In this document: one piece after another, positions 1 to 9,672 of the stretch
Numbering within the stretch: the stretch's first letter is position 1
Layout of the letters: every line of letters begins with the position of its first letter
Origin: Flaccisagitta enflata
Taxonomy: Eukaryota > Chaetognatha > Sagittoidea > Aphragmophora
DNA: 64,000 nt
Reading direction: 5' to 3'
NCBI GenBank assembly: GCA_965153355.1
Contig: OZ231126.1
Coordinates: 21,142,001-21,206,000, forward strand
Notes under the pieces: generated by a model
Told to the model about the DNA's origin: nothing
The model's database searches: none
The model's input: only the letters and a program-made list of their open reading frames with translations
Made by a program: the position numbers and the translations under genes

Positions 1-361
1 TGCTAACAAAAATAAGTCAGCTAACCTCTTAAAATTTTTATGCAAAATCAAGCTAAAATCTTGAATTTTTCATTCTTTGTAAAAAGCGCCCCAAGGATGA
101 TTTGATTTTAGCTAGAAAACACTTCCCCACATTGAGTAGAGCCTAAAAAACCAGGTGGGGGCACTGGTCATTGACCTTGAACTTTTTTCCACTCTGTGGG
201 CACTAGTGCTATATCAGTCCATCAAATCCCACCTCGACTGAAAAAAAAAACAACCTAACGCCACTTTATCCCACTCAACCCACCTACATGCTCATTTCCT
301 CAAGTGCGTCACTATCATCAACATCAGCTATTTTCATTATCAATTTTGGGCAAATAGTCTC
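1..361. other. AT-rich stretch, no gene recognised
   Basis: I see no convincing ORF, splice-bounded exon or repeat here apart from an A run near 240. It ends where a degenerate arm of a foldback element begins. Confidence 0.6.
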
Positions 362-404
362 AAAGGGATCGAGGACCTAGTGCTTTCATTGTACATGTTC
401 TCTG

Positions 405-592
405 TCATCTCTTCTTCTTCTTCTTTCTTCTTCTTCTTCCTCTTCTTCTCTCTCCTTCTTTCTTTTTCTTTTTCTTTTTCTTTTCTTTTTCTTTTTCTTT
501 TCTTTTTCTTCTTCTTCTTCTTCTTCTTCTTCTTCTTCTTCTTTCTCTTCCTCTTCTTCTTCCTCTTCTTCCTCTTCTTCTTTTCTGTCCGC
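405..592. repeat. (CTT)n / pyrimidine tract
   Basis: Almost pure T/C tract of CTT, TTTTTC and CTTCTT units. It sits where the arms of related elements carry a short TTTTCTCCTTCTTC segment, so it is probably an expansion of that segment. Confidence 0.9.
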
Positions 593-603
593 CCCCCCCT
601 CTG

Positions 604-1085
604 ACTCAATCCTACCCTCACGGCCTATATCCTTGCCTCGAGACCCCAATCCCAGCCTCAAAGCCCTAATCCTAGCCTCGAGGCCCAAATCCCAGCTTCA
701 AGACCCCCATCCAGCCTCAGCCCAAATCTTAACCTTTGAGGCCCTAATCTCAGTCTTGATGCCTAGATCCCAGCCTCGAGGCCCAATCCCAGCCTTGATG
801 CCCTGATTCCAGCCTTGAGGCCCCAATCCCAGCCTCAAGGCCCCAATCCCGGCCTCAAGGCCCCAAGCTCAGTCTCGAGGCCAAAATCCTAGCTTTTAGG
901 CCAAAATCCCAGCCTGGAGGCCCAAATCCGAACCCGGAGGCCCATATATCCTGGCCCCAACCCAAGCTTGGATGCACCAATCTCAGCCTCAAGGCCCCAA
1001 TTCCAGCCTCAAGGCCCAAATCTCAGCCTTAATGCCCGACTTCAGTCTTGAGGCTCAAATATACGCCCAAAGGTCCAAATCCAAG
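604..1085. repeat. About 21-bp minisatellite (GAGGCCCAAATCCCAGCCTC)
   Basis: About 22 diverged copies of a 20-22 bp unit of the form CCTCGAGGCCCAAATCCCAG. It forms the core of the surrounding D2 element. Confidence 0.9.
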
Positions 1086-1183
1086 TTGCTAAAAGGAGAA
1101 GAAGAAAATTCCACGTATGTGCGAAAGCATAGGTCATCGACCCCTTTGGGGCCGCTTCCCTGCTCCCTCCCTGAACTTTACTG

Positions 1184-1240
1184 CATTACTGCCCCTGCCC
1201 CACCGTACGTGACTAGGGTGCCGTGTATCCAGCGTTGTTA
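1184..1240. mobile_element. HINE-like family A1, end fragment
   Basis: Matches only the non-hairpin end of family A1 (CTGCCCCTGCCC...GACTAGGGTGCCGTGTATCC...GTTGTT). The hairpin and (GTCY)n part is absent, so this is a truncated copy abutting the CAT array. Confidence 0.55.
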
Positions 1241-1347
1241 TCATTATCATCATCATCATCATCATCATCATCGTCATCATCACCACCATCATCTTCATCA
1301 TTATAATCATGATCATCATCATGATCATCATCTTCATACTACTACTA

Positions 1348-1386
<39 letters not shown>

Positions 1387-1410
1387 ATGACACACACACA
1401 CACACACACG

Positions 1411-1450
<40 letters not shown>

Positions 1451-1991
1451 CTAATTCATCATCACCATCATCATTATTTTCATGATTTTCATTTTTCTCA
1501 TCATAATCATCATCATTATTAACATCATCATCACACACACACAATACTACATTATCACTACTATCATCACTATCATCGTCATCATCATCATCATCATCAG
1601 CAATATTATTAATATCATAACTACCAATATCAATCATTACTATTATTTTCATTTCATTACACACACATTACACACACACACACACATTCACACATCACTA
1701 TCATCATTTTTTTTATTTTTACTACTTAACACTACACATTACTACTTACCAATACTACTAATAATATCATCATCATCATCATCACACACACATTACTACT
1801 ACTACCATAACCATCAATATCAACTATCATAATTACTTATCATTATTATAATTATTATGGATTCATTAATAATAATACACACACACACACACACACACAC
1901 ACACTACTGCCACACACACACAATATCATCATAATCTTCACACATTACTATCATCAGGACCAATAATCATCATCATCATCATCATCATCAT
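1241..1991. repeat. (CAT)n / (CA)n microsatellite cluster
   Basis: Interleaved CAT, ATT and CA tracts. The long CA runs are at about 1350-1450, 1670-1690 and 1875-1905. ORFs reading His/Thr/Ile here are translations of the repeat and not genes. Confidence 0.9.
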
Positions 1992-2137
1992 CCCAACAAT
2001 TCACCGCTCCAAAACCTCCGTAAGTTGGGGTATTGATATAGATTCATTTGAACTCTCAAAAAACTTGATTAAGTATGCAATTCATAATGAAAATAAATCA
2101 TCGTCTTCATCATCATCATCCACATTACTATCATCGA

Positions 2138-2190
<53 letters not shown>

Positions 2191-2262
2191 CACACACACA
2201 CACAATATCATGATTATCACTTTCTATCATAATTATCTCACCATCTCACACACACACACACA

Positions 2263-2298
<36 letters not shown>

Positions 2299-2494
2299 AA
2301 TCATCATCATCATCATCATCATCATCCCAACAATTCACCGCCCCAAAACCTCCGTAAGTTGGGGTATTGATATAGATTCATTTGAACTCTCAAAAAACTT
2401 GATTAAGTATGCAATTCATAATGAAAATAAGCGAATATTACAATTTCTAAATCATCGTCTTCATCATCATCATCCACATTACTATCATCGACAA

Positions 2495-2545
<51 letters not shown>

Positions 2546-2612
2546 ACACACACACACTCATACACTACATCATTAACTTCATTATTTTTCATCATAATTA
2601 TCCTCACCATCC

Positions 2613-2679
<67 letters not shown>

Positions 2680-2862
2680 CATCATCATCATCATCATCAT
2701 CATAATCATCATCATCATCATCATCATCATCCCAACAATTCACCGCTCCAAAACCTCCGTAAGTTGGGGTATTGATATAGATTCATTTGAACTCTCAAAA
2801 AACTTGATTAAGTATGCAATTCATAATGAAAATAAGCGAATATTACAATTTCTAAAGTAATG
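1992..2862 (+). repeat. Three-copy tandem block (about 130 bp unique core plus CAT/CA arrays)
   Basis: Near-identical cores start at 1992, 2326 and 2731 with CCCAACAATTCACCG and run through AACCTCCGTAAGTTGGGG, separated by CAT/CA arrays. The first core lacks the GCGAATATTACAATTTC end of the others. One frame (2075-2860) stays open through the second and third cores and the arrays, giving a repeated peptide containing SWGIDIDSFELSKNLIKYAI, then a TAA. I recognise no protein family. The open frame can be explained by recent duplication plus the stop-free CAT repeat. Confidence 0.8.
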
Positions 2863-3012
2863 GGGCACAGGCTCTAAATGATCAACCTAGATGCCTCCCA
2901 TGTATTTGTCCTTGGAATTGATGAGTTGAAATCATAAAAAATAGGTTTTGACATTCTCCAGCTGAAGACTCTTCCCTGTATACATAAAATCTAAATTTGA
3001 AAATTTCAGCAA

Positions 3013-3049
3013 AAGGGAGAGAGAGAGAGAGAGCGAGAGCGAGAGCGAG

Positions 3050-3115
<66 letters not shown>
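3013..3115. repeat. (GA)n microsatellite
   Basis: About 100 bp of GA units with a short GAGCGA-interrupted part near 3034-3056. Flanking DNA to 3282 is GA/GACA-rich without recognised features. Confidence 0.95.
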
Positions 3116-3119
<4 letters not shown>

Positions 3120-3300
3120 CGGACGAGAGGACAGAAAGAGAGAGACACGGACAATGGATAGACATTTAGAAAGCAAACACGAGAAAGACGACACAGAAGG
3201 ATGGGCTCGAAGACTGATAAAGAGACAGACTTGCAGATTACCAAAATGAAATGCTGTCTGATAGAGAGATGGGTTGGTGGATAACAAGGCCAACACCTAT

Positions 3301-3818
3301 TCAATTGCTCAGTCTCAGAGAGAATAAAAGCATTCTATCGGTCTCTTAACTCGATTCTACGAGTGGAAGGCCGGTCAAACGACATTGTACTCCTGCGTCT
3401 TCTTGAGGCTCATTGTGTGCCAATCATCACATATGCGATTGAAACCATTCATGTCATGGACCGAGATGAAAAACGATCGCTGAGAGTTGCCTACAACTCA
3501 ATCTTCCGCAAACTTTTTGGCTATCGGCATTTCGAAAGTGTATCTAATCTCCAGCACTCTCTAGGTCGACCCACATGGGAAGAGCTGGTTGATCGACGCC
3601 AAAGTGGTTTTCTCTCTCGGGCACGAACTTGTGACCACAACGCACTGATCCGAGCATTCTGCTAATTTTGCCTTTGTTTTGTTTTCTTGTTTTGTTTTGT
3701 TTTGTTTTTAATGTCTCATCGATGTACTATTATTTACAATCTCCTACTTAATCATCATTTTGCACATGAATTTGTCTGTACTTCTTCGCTACACTATTTT
3801 GTGTGAATAAATGTCATA
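3301..3818 (+). mobile_element. 3' fragment of a non-LTR (LINE) retrotransposon
   Basis: A 518-bp insertion flanked by TAT on both sides (3298-3300, 3819-3821) inside an A2 HINE. It contains the end of an RT-type ORF, a T/G-rich 3' UTR, and ends in AATAAATGTCATA. 5' truncation is typical of target-primed reverse transcription. Confidence 0.7.
3303..3665 (+). pseudogene. C-terminal end of a LINE ORF2-like protein (5'-truncated)
   Basis: The frame is open from the insertion boundary to the stop, about 120 residues. It reads through YRSLNSIL and LEAHCVPIITYAIE, then LRVAYNSIFRKLFGYR, ending with a GRPTWEELVDRRQ segment. From knowledge of the family, this resembles the region downstream of the reverse-transcriptase domain of animal non-LTR retrotransposons, where the CVPIxTYxxE and FRKLF motifs are common. 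The reverse-transcriptase catalytic core and endonuclease are missing, so it cannot be active. There is no internal frameshift in the retained part, which suggests a fairly young copy. The TAA stop is followed by a T/G-rich 3' UTR. Confidence 0.7.
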
Positions 3819-4144
3819 TATAAGTCGCGTGCGAAACTTACATCCAGAATGACTTAAAATGACCCAGAATGACATAGTATACATTTATAAGACCTAATAG
3901 TAATATGACCCAAAGAAAAAAAATTGATAAAAAAGTAAAGTGTGACCGACTGACCAACCGACCAACGGACAAATCGGGGTGTAGAGTCGCGTGCACGCGA
4001 CTAAAAAGCGACAAAAAACGAGAATGAGACTAATAGACAGACAGAAAGTCAGAAAATTAGACAGACAAATAGAGAGGCAGATGGATAGGCAAACAAGACT
4101 TTACAAACACTACCACAGACGCACTGCCGGACAGATAAAGAAAG

Positions 4145-4386
4145 AGCAAGGCCGGATACACGGCTACCCCAGTCGCGTGCGGGTGGGCAGGGGCTATAAT
4201 TAAGGTCACTCCATCATTTGGGCAGAAGCAGTGAGGCCAAAAACCGCAAAAAAACAAAAAAAGTAAAGTGTGACGGACGGACGGACGGACGGACGGACGG
4301 ACGGACGGACGGACGGACGGACGGACGGACAGACGGACGGACGGACCGACAAAGCGGGGTGTAGAGTCGCGTAGCACGCGACTAAG
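4145..4386. mobile_element. HINE-like family A1, complete
   Basis: Left end CAAGGCCGGATACACGGC, subterminal AGTCGCGTGCGGGTGGGCAG, internal TCATTTGGGCAGAAGCAG, an (ACGG)n tract (4270-4350), then GACAAAGCGGGGTGTAG and the hairpin AGTCGCGTAGCACGCGACT. The hairpin is at the right end. One of the cleanest A1 copies. Confidence 0.75.
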
Positions 4387-4632
4387 AATAGAAAGACGAG
4401 ACAGAAGAGACAGAAAAGAAGAGAATGAATCCAAAAATTTCCTTTAAACGGCCCCTCCTGAATACAACCGTTGGAGAGATGAATCGAAAAATGGAAGAGG
4501 AAAAGAGAAGCAGAGATTGAAAGAGAGGAAGAAGAGGAAGAACGGATGAGATGAAATTGAAAATGGGTTTCGATGGGGAGGGTCTAAGATGAAGGGCAAA
4601 ACGAAGAATATCCATCTCTCGCCCTACTTTTC
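4387..4632. other. Purine-rich spacer
   Basis: AGA/GAAG-rich DNA without recognised gene or element. Confidence 0.5.
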
Positions 4633-4806
4633 ATGGCGGCCTTCGGCGGCAACTCCTGCTGCGTTCATCTGCAGCAGCTGCAGCAGCCGGGAGCGTCATC
4701 AGCCGCAGCAGCGGTAGGAGCAGCCAATGTCGTAAACCTGCCATCTGACGGTGGAGAGAGGGAAACGCGAAGAGAATTATCTGCAGCCTTTAAAAAGCGG
4801 TTTTGA
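4633..4806 (+). CDS. Candidate small Ala/Gln-rich ORF (57 codons), unrecognised
   Basis: ATG at 4633 with G at +4 opens 57 codons ending in TGA. The product starts MAAFGGNSCCVHLQQLQQ, has an SSAAAAVGAA segment, and ends with a basic RETRRELSAAFKKRF stretch. It is GC-rich compared with the flanking DNA and is not a simple microsatellite. Alanine/glutamine-rich N-termini occur in many developmental regulators, but no domain is visible. A GTAGGAG donor-like site inside (about 4711) could make this a first exon. It may equally be a chance ORF in a CAG/GCAGCAGC-rich patch: the opposite strand also has a 37-codon ORF across the same bases. No neighbour supports it. Confidence 0.2.
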   Translation: MAAFGGNSCCVHLQQLQQPGASSAAAAVGAANVVNLPSDGGERETRRELSAAFKKRF

Positions 4807-4866
4807 ATCTAAACGCGGGGGATCTTTCAGTGAAGAATTTTTTTTCAATCTTAAACAGAAAGGAAT

Positions 4867-5012
4867 TTACTCTTTCATTCTTTCTCTGTCTCTCTCTTTC
4901 TCTCTCTGTCTCTCTGTCTCTCTGTCTCCCTGTCTGTTTGTCTCTCTCTGTCTGTTTGTCTCTCTGTCTCTCTGTCTCTCTGTCTCTCTGTCTCTCTCTC
5001 TCTCTCTCTCTC
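4867..5012. repeat. (CT)n / (CTGT)n pyrimidine tract
   Basis: TCTC units alternating with CTGTCTCT units. Confidence 0.9.
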
Positions 5013-5117
5013 CGGCACACTCCTTCATTTCTGTGATGGGTTGCAGAGCATTTTAGATTTAAGAAAAAAAATTTACAACACAGCCTAGCCAAAATTGGTT
5101 TTGAAGAGAATATGATC

Positions 5118-5517
5118 TAATTTGTAAGTAGTTGGTTGAAGAATACGTCAGTCAGAGTGCCCAGAAAAGCCAAAATTGTACTTCGCCTGGCAAAAATATT
5201 TTTCTTTTGCAAAAATGCTTTCAAATGAGCCATTGCACAAGTTTCAAATCAATCGGGAACCATCTTTAGGGAGAGGTTGAAGTTTGCATTGAGTCATCAT
5301 TGGAATGTATTTTTCCATTATGCAAATTCTGTCTCTCTCATACAGATCTATGGAAACTTCAACATCATCCTAAAGATGGTTCCCAAATTATTTGAAACCT
5401 GTGCAATGGCTCATTTGAAAGCATTTTTGCAAAGGAAAAATATTTTTGTCAGGCAAAGTACAATTTTGGCTTTTCTAGGCACTCTGACAGACGTATTGAA
5501 GAATGTGATGCAAATTA
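5118..5517. mobile_element. Palindromic foldback MITE
   Basis: About 160-bp inverted arms. The left arm TAATTTG...CAGAGTGCCC...GCCAAAATTGTACTT...AACCATCTTTAGG runs from 5118 to 5287. The right arm, about 5348-5517, is its inverse complement with roughly 85-90% identity by eye. The spacer is about 60 bp. There is no ORF with similarity to a transposase. Confidence 0.75.
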
Positions 5518-6327
5518 CCAGCCGAGAAAATGCCAAATGGTTCAAGGCCCCTGTTCCTCCAATTTACACCATATTTTAGGTTTTCTGAGGTTAGAATTGA
5601 GATTCTTCAGGCCAGGATCTCAACTTTTAAGACCTATGAACCGCTGGACCAAGAAATGCACCTTAATGACTAATTGCCTAAAAACCAGTATCTAGACCTC
5701 AGTACTAATCGTCAATCAATTGAACGGTTACTCAACTTGGAGATGGTAAATCCGCGAGCCAAATTACATAATTATTAACAATTAAACATCACCATTTACC
5801 AGGAAATCAAGACCAGATTCACGACTTAACTTATTGTCTGTTGGTGGACAGAGGCGATGATGACTTTAGCATTCACATTCTAACCAAAGAGGCTTTGCCT
5901 CTGTGAATTAATGATACTAAATAACATTCTCTGCCGTTGTTCACTGTATTTGGTTATTTTGTATTCTTTCTCAGGAAACAAAAATGTTAGACGGTATCCC
6001 GATGCAACGAGAGGTTTAGAAGAACGAATGGACTCTCAAGAGATTTGGTCAACGGATGGATGGTGGAGAGATGGATGGACAGATCCCCGAATAGAGAGGC
6101 GAGAACGCTTCCGACGATTTTTTCGTACAAAATTTGTGACAAATACTGTTTTCTTAGATGGTCAAAGAAGGACAAGAGGAAAAGTTGACCATCAGGTAAG
6201 CCCGGTTTATAATCTAAATCGATTTTGTCAAAATAACAGACAGACAGACAGACAGACAGACAATCAGACAGACTGAATTTGTGGCAAGTTTCCTCACAGC
6301 GGTTTGTTTATTGCAATTCAAGAGAAA
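5518..6327. other. Mostly unique DNA, no accepted gene
   Basis: Contains AT-rich unique DNA, a GATGGATGG-rich patch near 6050-6085, and a CAGA tetranucleotide tract at about 6234-6270. One ORF has splice-like borders but is not accepted (see rejected list). Confidence 0.5.
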
Positions 6328-6546
6328 AACAAGGCCGGATACACGGCGACCCAAGTTGCTAGGGTGGGCAGGGGCAGTGATGAAAAAGGCTAACCAAGCA
6401 TTTGAGGAGGGACAATTATGCAATAGGCTGTAGATGCAATAGGCTGTAGATGCTGAAGAAGCGAAGTGCTAAGGACCTTTGGACCAATGGACGCACCGAC
6501 GGACCGACAGACACAGCAGGTTATAGAGTCGCGTGCACAAGACTAA
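6328..6546. mobile_element. HINE-like family A1
   Basis: AACAAGGCCGGATACACGGC left end, GGGTGGGCAGGGGCAGTGAT, then GACGGACCGACAGAC, CAGGTTATAGAGTCGCGTGC and a hairpin with one decayed arm (ACAAGACTAA). A GATGCAATAGGCTGTA unit is duplicated inside. Confidence 0.7.
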
Positions 6547-7250
6547 CTAGTCATCCAAGGATCGCACATGGTCAGCGGTACCCGATGCCCTGCTTGGAGT
6601 GATCAACTGAAGAAGTGGAGTGAGAGCAGGGCAGCGGCCCCAAAGGGCCGATGTCCTGTAGGACACAGGGGTGAATTTCCAGACGTCCTGAGAAGGCACA
6701 TTAAAGGGCTGATTAGATCAATTGAAGCACAGTAATGAGGCATGTAGAGGCTGATTTGGGGGGTCCAGGGCTTGAAAAGGATCAAGGATGAGGGAAGATT
6801 AGAGACCTGAGAGGGTTATTTTGAGGGCTGAATTGAGACACAAGTGATCAGATTCTAAGTTTGAGAGGGCTAGTTTTAGGCCTGAAATGCTTGATTTTTA
6901 GCCTGTCAAGGCTGATTACGGGTATCAGAGATCTAATTTTGGAGCTGAGAGGGCTGATTTTGGGCCTGAGAGGATTGATTTTTGGCCTGAGAGGATTGAT
7001 TTTGGGCCTAAAAGGGCTGATTTTGGGCCTGAGAGGGTTGAGTTTTAGGCCTGAAAGGACTGATATTGGGCCTGAGAGGGCTGATTTTGGGCTTGAGAGG
7101 GCTGATTTTGGGCTTGAGAGGGCTGATTTGGGGCCTGAGAGGGGCCTCCTGGGGGGACGTACGCACGGACGGACGTACGTACGTACGGACGTCTGGAAAT
7201 TCACCCCTGTGTCCCACAGGACATCGGCCCTTTGGGGCCGCTGCCCAAAA
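6547..7250. mobile_element. Group D1 foldback element with 21-bp minisatellite
   Basis: Begins with CTAGTCATCCAAGGATCGCA and CATGGTCAGCGGTACCCG. It then has a 59-bp arm (6629-6687, GGGCAGCGGCCCCAAAGGGC... to GACGTC) whose inverse complement is at 7188-7246. I count 58/59 identical positions. The arms enclose a GAGGGCTGATTTTGGGC array and a GGACGTACG tract. The same outer end occurs at 14641-14682 in reverse. Confidence 0.8.
6850..7150. repeat. 21-bp minisatellite (CTGAGAGGGCTGATTTTGGGC)
   Basis: About 14 copies of a 21-bp unit, best preserved between 6960 and 7135. The 21-bp period puts it in frame as a leucine/glycine-rich peptide, which is not evidence of coding. Confidence 0.9.
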
Positions 7251-7665
7251 AGGGAAGGGTGGAACTGTGGAGGGGAGAAAATAAGGACAGTAGGGCTGGT
7301 CATATTGCCAACCTTGATGAATCTTCATGTAAGTTGGCAAAAATACTCGAGTTGCTACTTGTGAAAGATTGAGACGTTGCGCGACCTTCAACTCCTTGTA
7401 TCTTCATTGCTCACAAAATGAAAAAAAAAAGTTGATGAAAGTTTAACAAAATTTCGCTTTCGTTTGCAGCAATGCGGTAAAACAGTTTTTCCCCTGAATC
7501 TTCCCTATGCCAGTTTTTAAATCGAACGTTTTCAAGGCGCGCTTTTGTCAACGCAGTCTACGCACTATATGATACAGAGGGGAACTGCATTGTGACAAAA
7601 GAAGTAAAAAAGTCAATTATATCAGACTGACGGTTGAAAAGTTGCTTGATAATCGATATTAAAAT
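7251..7665. other. Unique DNA, nothing recognised
   Basis: No repeat family or coding exon seen. Confidence 0.5.
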
Positions 7666-8906
7666 GATTTCCTGTTTTCTTTCCCTTCTCCCTTTTTTAC
7701 TTTCCATTTACGTTTCTCTTCTTTTCGTTTTCTTTTCTTTTTTCATTTTGTTTTCTTTCTTCTTTTTTTTTCCGTTTTCCTTCCATCCTTTCTTCCTCTC
7801 CGTTTTCCCTCCCGCCTCTTTCTTTTTTCCTCTTTTCCTTTCCGTTTTTCCTTTTCTTCTTTTCCGTTTTCCTTTTTTTCCTTTTTTCCCTTTATTCCAT
7901 TTACCTTTCTTCCTTTCCTTCTGTTTTCCTTTCATTCTTCCGTTTTTCTTTCTTCCTTTCTGTCCGTTTTCTGATCTTCCTTACTGTCCGTTTTTTGTTC
8001 TTCATTTTTTCCGTTTTCCTCTCTTCCTTTCTCCCCGATTTCCTTTCTTCCCTTCATTCCGTTTTCCTACCTTCCTTTCTATTTTCTTTGCTTCCTCTAT
8101 TTTATGTTTTCCTTTCTTCCTTTTGATCCATCTTCCTATCTTTCTCTCCGTTTTCCTTTATTCCTTGCTGTCTGTTTTCTGATCTTACTCTCTTTTTGTT
8201 TTTTTTTTCTTTCTCTTTATTTTCTTTTTTCTTTCTTTCAATTTTCCTTTCATTCTTTACATTTTTCTTTCTTCCTTTCTTCCTTTCTTTCCATTTTTCT
8301 TTCTTACTTTCCTTTAAGTTTTCCTTTATTTACATTTTCATTCCTTCCCTTCTTTTCATTTTCCTTTCATTCTTTCTTTCCATTTTTCTTTCTTTCTTTC
8401 TACATTTTCTTTTCTTCCTTTCCTTCACATTTTCCTTTCTTTACGTTTTCCTTTCTTTACGTTTTCCTTTCCTTACGTTTTTCTTTTTTTCATTCTTTCC
8501 ATTTTTCTTCCTTCCTTTCTTTCCATTTTCCTTTCTTCCTTTCTTTCTGTTTTACGTTTCTTCTGTTTTTGGTTCTTCCTATTGTTCTGTTTTCCTCTCT
8601 TCCTTTTATCCTTTCTTCCTTATGTTTCCATTTTCCTTTCTTTCTTTACGTTTTCCTTTCTTCCTTTCTTTTCATTTTCCTTTCTCTACGTTTTCCTTTC
8701 TTCCTTTTCATTTTCCTTTCTCTACGTTTTCCTTTCTTCCTTTCCATTTTCCTCTCTTTCTGTTTTCCTTTCTTCCTTTGTTTTATCTTTTTTTTCTTCT
8801 CTTTCTTATTTTCATTATTTTTTTTCTTTCTCTCTTTCTATCTTTCTATCTTTCTTTCTTTCTTTCTTTCCTCTTTTCCTTCTTTCTTTCTTTCTTTCAT
8901 CTTTCT
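7666..8906. repeat. 1.2 kb polypyrimidine tract (CCTTTCTTCCTTTC-type)
   Basis: Imperfect CTTTC/TTTCC repeats on the plus strand with interspersed CCGTTTT and TACGTTTTCC units. The strong purine/pyrimidine strand asymmetry makes it a candidate triplex-forming (H-DNA) region. All long F/L/S-rich ORFs here are artefacts. Confidence 0.95.
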
Positions 8907-9040
8907 TTTTAGTCGCGACTCCACCTCACCGTGTCGGTCGGTCCCTCCGTCCGTCTGTCCCTAACATTTTTGAATATCGAACATCCTACTGCTCCTGCCC
9001 AACCATCTACGACTGGATTGCTATTTGTCCAGCCTTGTTT
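8907..9040. mobile_element. HINE-like family A, short decayed copy
   Basis: TTTTTAGTCGCGACTCCACC (hairpin loop lost), GTGTCGGTCGGTCCCTCCGTC, CTGCTCCTGCCCAACC, and the end ATTTGTCCAGCCTTGTTT. The hairpin is at the left end. Confidence 0.65.
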
Positions 9041-9530
9041 TCTTGATCATTGATGGACAGACAGTTTAAACATTTGATAAATACTAAAGAGCCGCATTAA
9101 AACACGCAACCATATTAGACGTATTCTTCCAATCATTTCCCTAATTTGCATAATGAAGTAATCGCAGAAGACAGTTGAAACGAGCTTCCATAAGATATTT
9201 TGACAATGAAACTTGACAGCGGCAATCTACCTGTCATACAAAAGGTAAAGTCATCTATTTCTTACAAGAAATACTGAAACTTGTTCAATAACAGGAAAGT
9301 TTACTGTGGAGTTTTTATTGTTATTGGACCCAGCGACATCGAGTGAGCATTTTGACGGGGAAAACTGCTATGAGCATTGAACATACAAACATTTGAACGC
9401 CGATTTTTAGCTGATTAGTTATGTTTGCTCATATCGGTTCTTCCCTGTGACTTACAGAGATATTTTCGACAAAAACGCATACTGACCAGCCCTGAAGGAC
9501 AGGAAAGAAAGAATACGTAGATAAATAGAA
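9041..9530. other. Unique DNA, nothing recognised
   Basis: No repeats or supported exons seen. Confidence 0.5.
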
Positions 9531-9541
9531 AGAAAGAACGA

Positions 9542-9589
<48 letters not shown>

Positions 9590-9593
9590 ATGA

Positions 9594-9665
<72 letters not shown>

Positions 9666-9672
9666 AAAATGA
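9531..9672. repeat. (AAAG)n microsatellite
   Basis: About 35 AAAG units with rare interruptions (GAATG). Confidence 0.95.

Larger units (their letters stand above)
362..1165. mobile_element. Group D2 foldback element with 21-bp minisatellite
   Basis: The right arm (about 1085-1160) reads AGGAGAAG...GCATAGGTCATCGACCCCTT...GGGGCCGC. A degenerate inverse of it lies at about 366-404 (GAGGACCTAGTGCTTTCA). Between them are a CTT tract and a GAGGCCCAAATCCCAGCCT-type array. The same architecture recurs at 15.4, 30.6, 51.2 and 51.9 kb. No transposase gene is seen, so this is a non-autonomous repeat. Confidence 0.6.
3283..4007. mobile_element. HINE-like family A2 split by a LINE insertion
   Basis: The left end AACAAGGCCAACACCTAT is at 3283-3300. 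The element resumes at 3819 with TATAAGTCGCGTGCG and continues through ATGACTTAAAATGAC-type repeats and a GACC/GACG tract. It ends in the hairpin AGTCGCGTGCACGCGACT followed by AAAAA. Elsewhere in the window the two halves are contiguous (for example 35181), which shows that the intervening DNA is an insertion. Confidence 0.75.

Noticed and set aside
5975-6195. Possible internal exon bordered by TTTCTCAG and CAG|GTAAGC with a 221-bp open frame
   Set aside because: The reading frame includes a GATGGATGG low-complexity patch, has no recognisable domain, and nothing nearby supports it. Splice-like borders alone are expected by chance in 64 kb.
6848-7391. Leu/Gly/Pro-rich repeat ORFs that look like a repeat protein
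   Set aside because: The 21-bp unit is a multiple of three, so any stop-free unit gives a repeated peptide on both strands. The array lies inside a foldback element.
7634-9046. Long F/L/S-rich ORFs (up to 286 codons)
   Set aside because: They are translations of a polypyrimidine tract, and overlapping frames are all open for the same reason.
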